Shown here: positions 1 through 5,087 of the stretch, piece by piece
How the letters are laid out: the number at the start of each line of letters is the position of its first letter
Numbering within the stretch: position 1 is the first letter of the stretch
Source: an uncultured Prevotellaceae bacterium
GTDB lineage: Bacteria > Bacteroidota > Bacteroidia > Bacteroidales > Bacteroidaceae
Direction: 5' to 3'
Assembly (NCBI GenBank): GCA_902775075.1
Contig: CACYKX010000136.1
Span: forward strand, 8,507 to 13,740
Length of the DNA stretch: 5,234 nucleotides
Notes under the pieces: generated by a model
What the model was told of the DNA's origin: nothing
The model's database searches: none
The model's input: the letters and a program-made list of their open reading frames with translations, nothing else
Position numbers and translations under genes: made by a program

Positions 1-692
1 TCAGCGAAAGAGATTTCAGCAGAACGATCGTTGAATTTGATCGTTACATCATCCGCCTCCTTGCCCAAAACATTTTTCAGGAGTGTAGCAGGCTTCTTAG
101 GTAAGATGAAAGCCGCAGGAACATCACTCTTCACGGTAAAGTTCTTGTTGCGTACCAATTTATGGCCATCACTAGCCACGATAGCGAGCGCATCAGGAGT
201 AAGGTCGAAATAGATACCATTCATTACCGGGCGCAACTCATCATTAGCTGTTGCAAAGAGAGATCTAGTGATATTATCTACGAGTACTGCAGAACTCAAA
301 GTGATAACCGAAGCGCCATCTTCGATAGGCTGGCTATGAGGATATTCATCAGCATTCTGAACGGTAAAATTATACAAACCATTCTGATAAACGATCTTGA
401 TGGCCAAACTTTCAGGGTCTACCTCAAAGTTGAGAGGCTGCTCAGGTAATTCTTTCACGGCATCGAGAATAGTACGGTTAGGTATTGCGAATTCACCCTC
501 ACCATTCACCTCGTCGAGCGCAATAGTGCTCTGCATGATGTTTTCGCTGTCGCTGGCTGTAACGATAAGTTCATTACCTTTAACTTGAAACAAGAAACAG
601 TCGAGGATAGGCATACTATTCTTGCTGTTGATTACTCGTGATAGAGTGTTGAGCCTGTTGCTCAAAGCAGTACTTGATAATGTAAATCTCAT
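1..692 (-). CDS. dnaN: DNA polymerase III subunit beta (sliding clamp), 3' end cut off by window edge
   Basis: Reading the minus strand from the ATG at 692-690 gives an uninterrupted frame of 230 codons to the left edge. It begins MRFTLSSTALSNRLNTLSRV, followed by NSMPILDCFLFQV and LIVTASDSENIM. This is the N-terminal clamp domain pattern (compare the PIL and TxTDxE-like segments of other beta clamps), and it continues into the middle domain (LRPVMNGIYFD, LAIVASDGHKLVRN). Beta clamps are usually about 370 aa, so the third domain lies outside the window. The protein forms the ring that tethers the replicative polymerase to DNA. The start is fixed by the family N-terminus. No Shine-Dalgarno is visible, which is usual in this phylum. 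It is divergent from the DUF3127 SSB-like gene, with its own promoter in the gap. I see no frameshift or missing segment in the part present. Confidence 0.94.
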   Translation of the reverse strand, partial: MRFTLSSTALSNRLNTLSRVINSKNSMPILDCFLFQVKGNELIVTASDSENIMQSTIALDEVNGEGEFAIPNRTILDAVKELPEQPLNFEVDPESLAIKIVYQNGLYNFTVQNADEYPHSQPIEDGASVITLSSAVLVDNITRSLFATANDELRPVMNGIYFDLTPDALAIVASDGHKLVRNKNFTVKSDVPAAFILPKKPATLLKNVLGKEADDVTIKFNDRSAEISFA

Positions 693-733
693 GCGTATAT
701 ACTTTATATTATTATTTTCTATTAAATCAACTA

Positions 734-764
734 CAAAAATACGAAAAATTGGTTATACAGCAAA
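734..764 (-). promoter_or_regulatory. Bacteroidota vegetative promoter of dnaN
   Basis: On the minus strand TTTG (764-761) and TATTTTTG (741-734) match the -33 TTTG and -7 TAnnTTTG boxes of the Bacteroides primary sigma factor, with a 19-nt spacer. The -7 box matches fully. Transcription would start near 727-730, giving a leader of roughly 35 nt. The match is seen in the sequence; promoter activity is inferred. Confidence 0.6.
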
Positions 765-783
765 AAAAACTCTCAATAAAATT

Positions 784-813
784 TTTGTTTTTACAACTAT
801 TTTATTAATTTCG
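784..813 (+). promoter_or_regulatory. Probable promoter of the DUF3127 SSB-like gene
   Basis: On the plus strand TTTG (784-787) is followed after 18 nt by TAATTTCG (806-813). This is one base off the Bacteroides -7 consensus TAnnTTTG, and the spacer is one base short of the usual 19-21. The expected start is near 820, about 26 nt before the ATG. It lies back to back with the dnaN promoter without overlapping it. Confidence 0.45.
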
Positions 814-845
814 CAAACTAATAGAAAATCTTTAAATTAATAATA

Positions 846-1259
846 ATGGAAATTCAAGGAAAAATCATAGCCGTTTTACCACTTCAGAGTGGCGTTTCTC
901 AGCGTACGGGCAACAAGTGGGCAAGTCAGGATTATGTCATCGAGACCCATGACCAGTATCCTCGCAAATGTTGTTTCCGTGTTTTCGGAGAAGACAAGAT
1001 CAATAATTTCAATATTCAGAGTGGCGAAGAGCTTTCTGTATCTTTCGATATCGATTGCCACGAATATAATGGCCGTTGGTTCAACGACATTCGCGCTTGG
1101 GCCGTTAATCGTGTAGACCCTGCTGCCGCTATGGCCGCTCCTGGAGCTCAGCCAATGGCTGCCGGTGTTGCTCCTGCTCCTGCTGCCGGAGCCGCTGCTC
1201 CATTCCCACCAGCACCAGAATCAAGTGCAGATGGTTCTTCAGACGATCTTCCTTTCTAA
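846..1259 (+). CDS. DUF3127 family protein, OB-fold SSB-like with acidic C-terminal tip
   Basis: 137 aa. Residues 1-92 have the DUF3127 pattern: MEIQGKIIAVLPLQSGVSQR, then TGNKWASQDYVIE, YPRKCCFRVFGEDKI, and HEYNGRWFNDIRAW. As I recall, this family belongs to the OB-fold group. Residues 93-125 are a flexible Ala/Pro/Gly linker, and the last residues are SSDDLPF. A DNA-binding OB domain, a disordered linker and an acidic tip ending in Pro-Phe is the layout of bacterial single-stranded DNA-binding proteins, whose tip recruits repair and replication partners. The divergent dnaN neighbour fits a DNA-metabolism role. Single-strand binding has not been shown from sequence. It is not canonical SSB, which is longer and has a different N-terminus. 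The start follows an AT-rich leader without a Shine-Dalgarno and matches the family N-terminus. Confidence 0.88.
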   Translation: MEIQGKIIAVLPLQSGVSQRTGNKWASQDYVIETHDQYPRKCCFRVFGEDKINNFNIQSGEELSVSFDIDCHEYNGRWFNDIRAWAVNRVDPAAAMAAPGAQPMAAGVAPAPAAGAAAPFPPAPESSADGSSDDLPF

Positions 1260-1302
1260 GGGATAAGCATCTAGAGGATATAAAGAATTTTCTTAAAATA
1301 AG

Positions 1303-1341
1303 AGAGAGGGATGTGAATATTTTTCACACCCCTCTCTTTTT
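1303..1341 (+). terminator. Intrinsic terminator between the convergent DUF3127 gene and htpG
   Basis: An inverted repeat pairs 1303-1310 (AGAGAGGG) with 1330-1337 (CCCTCTCT). After one A-C mismatch, 1312-1317 (TGTGAA) pairs with 1323-1328 (TTCACA), leaving a 5-nt loop. A T-run follows at 1337-1341. It terminates the plus-strand DUF3127 transcript. On the minus strand the hairpin is followed by TATTTTAAGA, so it may also serve htpG, less efficiently. Confidence 0.88.
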
Positions 1342-1361
1342 ATATACGAGTTACATTGCGA

Positions 1362-3419
1362 TTATTTGATTAGATCTACCGAACGTTTCAAGAAATCATC
1401 GAGAGCCTTTCCCTTCAACATACCGTTTTGCAGCAAAGCCAAGTCGATAAGTTGATGAACGATCTTGTTGCCTTTAGCATATTCTCCGAGAATCTCATTC
1501 TTCTTGTTGCGCTGCTCATCGATAGCCTTTTGAGTGTTGGCCACGTCATCCTTCTCCTGCTGAGTAATCTCCTCAGGTTTCTTCTTGTTTTGAGCCTGAT
1601 GGAGAGCAGCCAAACGAGCCTCTTGGCCTTTCAGTTCTGCAGCGATAGGTTTCAGAGCCTCTGCATTCTTAGCTTCCTCATCGTCGAGAACTTTCTTGAT
1701 CAAAGGATGATCACTGTTCAATACGAGATTGTAGCTGTCAGGCATCTGACTATAGAAACTCATACCCGGTTGGAACTGGCTCATCTGCTTCATTCTTCGC
1801 ATATACTCGCTCTGAGTGATGATGACAGGCTGATTCTCTTCGCCGAGCGCTTCCACCTCAACATAGAATTCCTTTTTGTCGAGTTTTGGCAATTGAGAGC
1901 GGAAAACTTGTGACAAATTGTCACTCTTATCCTTCTCCAAAGTCTCCTTCTTAGCATCCTCCTTTACGATCAGACGGTCAACGATATCAGCGTCTACACG
2001 AGCAAAGCTACACTTCTCCAACTTCTGTTCGAGCATACTAACGATAGGTGTGTCAAGTTGTCCGTCCATCATCAGCACGCTATAGCCCTTATCCTGAGCA
2101 GCCTTGATATACGTATACTGTTCATCCTTATCGGTAGCATAGAGATATACGAGTTTACCCTCCTTGTCGGTCTGATTATCCTTGATCAATGTCTTATATT
2201 CCTCCATGGTAAAATACTTACCATCCACATCCTTGAAGAGTGCGAAATCTTTAGCGCGATCGTAGAAATCCTCCTGAGAGAGCATACCATAGTTGATGAA
2301 GAGCTTCAAGTTATCCCACTTCTGCTCATAATCCTTACGGTCATCCTTGAAAGTCTGAGCCAATCTGTCAGCCACCTTCTTTGTAATATAAGTAGAAATC
2401 TTCTTCACGTTAGCGTCACTCTGCAGATAACTACGGCTTACGTTCAGAGGAATGTCCGGAGAATCGATGACACCATGAAGCAAGGTTAAGAAGTCTGGCA
2501 CGATACCTTCCACTTGGTCTGTTACGAATACCTGGTTGCAATATAGTTGGATTTTGTTACGCTGCAACTCGATATTGTTTTGGATGCGAGGGAAATACAG
2601 AATACCGGTCAAGTTGAATGGATAATCCACATTCAGATGAATCCAGAACAAAGGCTCATCCTGCATAGGGTAGAGGGCACGATAGAAGTTCTTGTAGTCC
2701 TCATCCTTCAGCGTAGAAGGAGTCTTAGTCCAAAGAGGTTCCACATTATTAATAATATTATCCTCTTCGGTGTCCACCTGTTTGCCGTCCTTCCATTCAG
2801 TTTTCTTGCCGAATACCACAGGCACAGCCATAAACTTGCAATACTTGTTGAGCAATTCCGTGATCTTGTATTTCTCCAAGAACTCCTTGCAATCGTCAGA
2901 GATATGCAGCACGATATCGGTACCTCTGTCTGCCTTTTCCACCTCTTCGAGTTCGAATTCAGGGCTACCGTCGCAACTCCATTTCACGGCCTTGGCCCCC
3001 TCCTTATAACTCTTTGTGATGATGTCGACACGGTCGCTCACCATAAAACTAGAGTAGAAACCCAGTCCGAAGTGACCGATGATAGCATTTGCATTATCTT
3101 TATATTTCTCAAGGAAATCGGTTACACCCGAGAACGCAATCTGGTTGATATACTTATCAATCTCCTCCTCGGTCATACCGATACCGCGGTCACTAATGGT
3201 CAGCGTCTTAGCCTTCTCGTCGAGCGACACACAAACCTTCAGGTCGCCCATTTCGCCTTTGAAGTCACCTTGAGCAGCCAGTGTCTTCAACTTCTGCGAA
3301 GCATCCACGGCATTACTTACCATCTCGCGCAAGAAAATCTCATGATCAGAGTAGAGGAACTTTTTGATGACAGGGAAAATGTTCTCAGTAGTAACCCCAA
3401 TTTTACCTTTTTGTGACAT
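1362..3419 (-). CDS. htpG: Molecular chaperone HtpG (Hsp90 family)
   Basis: 685 aa, complete. This is the cytosolic ATP-dependent Hsp90 chaperone that remodels client proteins. The N-terminal GHKL ATPase domain shows the catalytic Glu and nucleotide Asn in EIFLREMVSNAVDA (E32, N36), the DRGIGM loop (D77, G79, G81), and the glycine-rich lid region GHFGLGFYSSF (G115-F125). The middle domain has EPLWTKTP, FYRALYP and DYPFNLTGILYFPR, plus the catalytic-loop arginine region LNVSRSYLQSD. The C-terminal dimerisation domain contains a charged, helix-prone segment of about 70 residues (about 582-651, rich in Lys/Glu/Gln/Ala). This helps explain a length above the roughly 625 aa of enterobacterial HtpG; I recall similar length in other Bacteroidota. 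The start MSQKGKIGVTTENIFPV matches the family. It is divergent from an ECF sigma gene, with a sigma-54-like element upstream. Confidence 0.98.
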   Translation of the reverse strand: MSQKGKIGVTTENIFPVIKKFLYSDHEIFLREMVSNAVDASQKLKTLAAQGDFKGEMGDLKVCVSLDEKAKTLTISDRGIGMTEEEIDKYINQIAFSGVTDFLEKYKDNANAIIGHFGLGFYSSFMVSDRVDIITKSYKEGAKAVKWSCDGSPEFELEEVEKADRGTDIVLHISDDCKEFLEKYKITELLNKYCKFMAVPVVFGKKTEWKDGKQVDTEEDNIINNVEPLWTKTPSTLKDEDYKNFYRALYPMQDEPLFWIHLNVDYPFNLTGILYFPRIQNNIELQRNKIQLYCNQVFVTDQVEGIVPDFLTLLHGVIDSPDIPLNVSRSYLQSDANVKKISTYITKKVADRLAQTFKDDRKDYEQKWDNLKLFINYGMLSQEDFYDRAKDFALFKDVDGKYFTMEEYKTLIKDNQTDKEGKLVYLYATDKDEQYTYIKAAQDKGYSVLMMDGQLDTPIVSMLEQKLEKCSFARVDADIVDRLIVKEDAKKETLEKDKSDNLSQVFRSQLPKLDKKEFYVEVEALGEENQPVIITQSEYMRRMKQMSQFQPGMSFYSQMPDSYNLVLNSDHPLIKKVLDDEEAKNAEALKPIAAELKGQEARLAALHQAQNKKKPEEITQQEKDDVANTQKAIDEQRNKKNEILGEYAKGNKIVHQLIDLALLQNGMLKGKALDDFLKRSVDLIK

Positions 3420-3459
3420 ATCTAATTTCTTTTAAGTTTTTAATTTACACTTATTGATA

Positions 3460-3476
3460 TACAAAAGCCGTGCCAA
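3460..3476 (-). promoter_or_regulatory. Candidate sigma-54 (-24/-12) promoter element of htpG
   Basis: The minus strand reads TTGGCACGGCTTTTGTA from 3476 down to 3460. Against the RpoN consensus TGGCACG-N4-TTGCW it matches all seven -24 bases. The -12 element is TTGTA, so only the C of the usually conserved GC is changed. Spacing between the GG and the -12 G is exactly 12 nt. The predicted start is near 3450, giving a leader of about 30 nt. I see no CAAAnnTA (vegetative -7 box on this strand) in 3420-3560. Activity, and the presence of RpoN in this organism, are inferred. Confidence 0.45.
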
Positions 3477-3541
3477 ACTTTACGATATGTATCAAGTATA
3501 CCCCATAAATGTTTCATCCGTCTGTTTTTCGGTTATTAAAT

Positions 3542-3573
3542 TTTGCACAACCACGAGCGATTCCGTAAATTTG
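3542..3573 (+). promoter_or_regulatory. Vegetative promoter of the ECF sigma factor gene
   Basis: TTTG (3542-3545), a 20-nt spacer and TAAATTTG (3566-3573) match the Bacteroides -33/-7 consensus at every fixed base and at the ideal spacing. Transcription would start near 3580, which places the translation start at 3610 (or 3589) and argues against any start further upstream. Confidence 0.7.
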
Positions 3574-3609
3574 CCAGCGGAACAAGAAATGAAATGCTCA
3601 CAAAGGATC

Positions 3610-4140
3610 ATGCAAAACCAAAAGTCACGTTACGATATTATTGCCTCGTATTATTCTCTGCATTTTGAAGAGGTGAGAGGTTACGTTGGTTCGCGCTTGC
3701 AATATAGCGAGGCCACGGATGATATCGTGCAGACGATTTTCGAGCGCTTGCTCACAATGGACAAGATGATTACGGAGGTCACGTTGCCGTGTTTGGTCTA
3801 TACCGTAGCGCGCAATCTGCTGTGCGATTATTGGCGTCATCATCACATGGTGGAGGAGTTTGAGCATAAGCTCCGTCAGCGCCAGATGGTGGATGAAGAT
3901 ATGCGCATGCGCAACGAAGTGGAGACCGTGTATTCTGTGCATGAGATCGAGGAATTCCTAGAGCGAGGTATCGCCCGCATGGCCGATAAAGAGCAGCGAC
4001 TTTATCGTCTTCATATCTATGGGGGGAAGAAGGTGAGCGAGATTTCTTCCGAACTCGGGTTGAGCTATAAGACCGTAGAAAACCGGTTGGGCATAGCCCG
4101 CAAGGAGGTGAGAGGTTATTTGAGGCGACTGCTAATCTAA
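3610..4140 (+). CDS. ECF-type RNA polymerase sigma factor
   Basis: 176 aa from the ATG at 3610. The sigma-2 region spans about residues 7-80: FEEVRGYVGSRL, then the core-binding segment ATDDIVQTIFERLL, then the -10 recognition helix area LVYTVARNLLCDYWRHHH. A charged linker follows (81-105). Sigma-4 occupies about 112-175, with the helix-turn-helix VSEISSELGLSYKTVENRLG and a basic end RKEVRGYLRRLL. It would redirect RNA polymerase to a dedicated gene set. The frame is open upstream to 3454, but the perfect promoter at 3542-3573 and the family N-terminus favour 3610. AAAGGA lies just 5' of that ATG, and 3589 is the alternative (183 aa). No anti-sigma, FecR-like or SusC/D gene follows, and a terminator comes directly after. 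Targets cannot be told from this window. Confidence 0.93.
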   Translation: MQNQKSRYDIIASYYSLHFEEVRGYVGSRLQYSEATDDIVQTIFERLLTMDKMITEVTLPCLVYTVARNLLCDYWRHHHMVEEFEHKLRQRQMVDEDMRMRNEVETVYSVHEIEEFLERGIARMADKEQRLYRLHIYGGKKVSEISSELGLSYKTVENRLGIARKEVRGYLRRLLI

Positions 4141-4168
4141 TCTATTATCAATATATAATTACATGTGT

Positions 4169-4217
4169 GGGGCTGTTTCGAAGTGATTTTCGAGACAGCC
4201 CCTTTTCTTCTTCTTTT
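4169..4217 (+). terminator. Intrinsic terminator after the ECF sigma gene
   Basis: A 14-bp hairpin pairs 4169-4182 with 4189-4202. All pairs are Watson-Crick except one T-G wobble, and the outer arms are GGGGCTGT/ACAGCCCC around a 6-nt loop. A T-rich tract (TTTTCTTCTTCTTTT, 4203-4217) follows. It ends the plus-strand sigma transcript. The minus-strand module converges on the same hairpin but has no T-run on its side, so termination there is less certain. Confidence 0.9.
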
Positions 4218-4238
4218 CTGATGTCTGTTCCGAGTGGT

Positions 4239-4337
4239 TCAGCCCCTCATGCAACTGGTGACGCCGAGGGTGGTGGCGATGGCCGTAAGGATGGAGACCA
4301 CTAGTTGGATAATCGTTTTCCAAGTTTCCCTTTTCAT
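4239..4337 (-). CDS. 'Smalltalk' family microprotein, 32 aa, with lipobox-like C-terminus
   Basis: The ATG is at 4337-4335 and the TGA at 4241-4239. The protein starts MKRETWKTIIQLVV and continues SILTAIATTLGVTSCMRG. The basic N-terminus, single hydrophobic helix (about 9-26) and TAIATTLGVTSC ending match my recollection of the family NCBI calls 'smalltalk protein', tiny Bacteroidota proteins often encoded beside HU-like DNA-binding proteins and amidases. Its function is unknown. VTSC fits the lipobox pattern [LVI][ASTVI][GAS]C with the Cys at 29. If signal peptidase II acted there, the mature lipopeptide would be only four residues (CMRG). Otherwise it is a one-pass inner-membrane peptide. 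A Shine-Dalgarno-like AGGAAA lies a few bases 5'. It has no promoter of its own and probably follows the 155-aa gene in one transcript. Confidence 0.85.
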   Translation of the reverse strand: MKRETWKTIIQLVVSILTAIATTLGVTSCMRG

Positions 4338-4463
4338 ATTTTTCCTGTAGTTTTAATGTTGTTGTTTTTTTAGAGTATACGCGACAATCTCCGGCGTATA
4401 TGTCATGTCCCGAAGGAATTGTCGATGGGATAATGCCCGGGTGGTGGGGGTGCCGCCCCGAGG
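4338..4463 (-). promoter_or_regulatory. Structured leader between the 155-aa gene and smalltalk, with interlocking inverted repeats
   Basis: This is a 126-nt spacer with no vegetative promoter match on the minus strand. Two perfect 7-bp inverted repeats interlock. CGACAAT/ATTGTCG pairs 4382-4388 with 4418-4424, and TATACGC/GCGTATA pairs 4376-4382 with 4394-4400. In transcript order the arms alternate (B1, A1, B2, A2) and share base 4382. They can therefore form either an H-type pseudoknot or two mutually exclusive hairpins. About 35 nt of A-rich sequence then leads to the smalltalk ATG. Neither helix has a downstream U-run, so a simple terminator is unlikely. Control of translation or RNA stability is an inference. 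Confidence 0.35.
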
Positions 4464-4931
4464 TTATACCTCGGAGCCGCCTCCATTGTCGCCGGAGCCC
4501 TGGGATGCGCCGTTGCCTCCGGTGTTGCCACTATCGCCGCCGTTGTTGATCACTGGGGTGACGTTCTTCTCGGGGTTAGGCAACTTCACCACGTTGTCGC
4601 CGTCCATGTATTTGTATACCACCTGAGTGACACACGACAGCGCGTTGGCCCTCTTGATGCGTTGCGCCAACTGATACTCCTTGGTACCCTTGGCACCGTT
4701 CTGCTCGCTAGGTTTGTTAGCGTTGAGCCATGCCGTAGCCACAGCCTGACGAGCCGCGAATTTTTTCTGCTGTGCCACCTGCTTTTCTGATGCCGGCCCC
4801 GTGTAAGGGTTGACGAGTTTGGCAAGGTGAACCTTGTTGCTTGAACTGTTGGTAACGAAGTAGTCGTTGCTTCCGCTGCCGTATTTTCCGCTGATGCCCT
4901 TGATGACATCGATTGGTATAATTTTCGCCAT
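4464..4931 (-). CDS. Hypothetical protein, 155 aa, Gly/Asn/Ser-rich tail
   Basis: I do not recognise a named family. It begins MAKIIPIDVIKGISGKYGSG, then YFVTNSSSNKVHLAKLVNPY. Residues 48-72 are a probable helix rich in Gln/Ala/Lys (EKQVAQQKKFAARQAVATAW), and 82-113 are a second mixed segment. From about 128 on the protein is low complexity, mostly Gly, Asn and Ser. There is no signal peptide or membrane segment, so it is probably cytosolic. From memory, the N-terminal layout resembles short proteins of Bacteroidota mobile or phage-like regions, and the tail resembles the Gly/Ser/Asp tails of HU-related proteins that usually sit next to smalltalk. It lacks recognisable HU sequence. It has an upstream promoter and long leader, and smalltalk follows 126 nt later. 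The DNA is visibly more GC-rich than dnaN or htpG, which suggests accessory origin. Confidence 0.8.
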   Translation of the reverse strand: MAKIIPIDVIKGISGKYGSGSNDYFVTNSSSNKVHLAKLVNPYTGPASEKQVAQQKKFAARQAVATAWLNANKPSEQNGAKGTKEYQLAQRIKRANALSCVTQVVYKYMDGDNVVKLPNPEKNVTPVINNGGDSGNTGGNGASQGSGDNGGGSEV

Positions 4932-5040
4932 AGTTTTCGAGTTTAAGAGTTAACAATTTCATCCGAAGGTCTTTCGAGATTTCTTCGAGACAGCGCGCTT
5001 TGTCTTTCGGAGCTCTCTGCAGGCCTTATCAACGTTGACG
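4932..5040 (-). promoter_or_regulatory. Long 5' leader of the 155-aa gene
   Basis: From the predicted start near 5039 to the ATG there are about 108 untranslated bases. They contain repeated CGAAAGAC/TCTCGAA words and a possible two-part stem: AGACA/TGTCT (4988-4992 with 5001-5005, loop of 8), flanked by CCGAA/TTCGG (4963-4967 with 5006-5010). A short reading frame here (ending at a TGA just before the ATGAAATTG at 4962) has no ATG start. No Shine-Dalgarno precedes the 155-aa ATG. Function as an RNA element is inferred only. Confidence 0.3.
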
Positions 5041-5044
5041 GCTG

Positions 5045-5079
5045 CAAAGGTACGAAGAAATTTTGAAAAGTGAATCAAA
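5045..5079 (-). promoter_or_regulatory. Promoter of the 155-aa/smalltalk module
   Basis: The minus strand has TACCTTTG (5052-5045), a full match to the Bacteroides -7 box TAnnTTTG in one of its commonest forms. The best -33 TTTG lies at 5079-5076 after 23 nt, two bases longer than ideal, which hints at a weak or activator-dependent promoter. It lies upstream of both genes of the module. Confidence 0.6.
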
Positions 5080-5087
5080 AAAAACGG

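Noticed and set aside
31..840. Several short plus-strand frames over the dnaN region
   Set aside because: They lie opposite or beside the clear dnaN frame and show no family pattern; the one at 622-840 runs through the AT-rich promoter region.
2547..3416. 289-codon plus-strand open frame opposite htpG, and other long plus-strand frames at 1428-1913 and 2058-2489
   Set aside because: They are antisense shadows of the strongly conserved htpG coding frame, rich in His/Leu/Ile with no domain pattern.
3420..3609. CIRCE-type heat-shock operator upstream of htpG
   Set aside because: There is no TTAGCACTC-like arm pair; only a weak TTGATA/TATCAA pair (3454-3459 and 3490-3495), too short to call.
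4405..4626. Plus-strand frame of 73 codons, Pro-rich
   Set aside because: It is the antisense image of the Gly-rich tail of the 155-aa gene, with no promoter.
4586..4962. Alternative minus-strand frames overlapping the 155-aa gene (4586-4909 and 4717-4962)
   Set aside because: Their compositions are Arg/Thr/Ser-rich or Arg/Gln-rich with no domain pattern, and they fit GC-rich frame shadows. The 155-aa frame has a sensible start, tail and position after the promoter.
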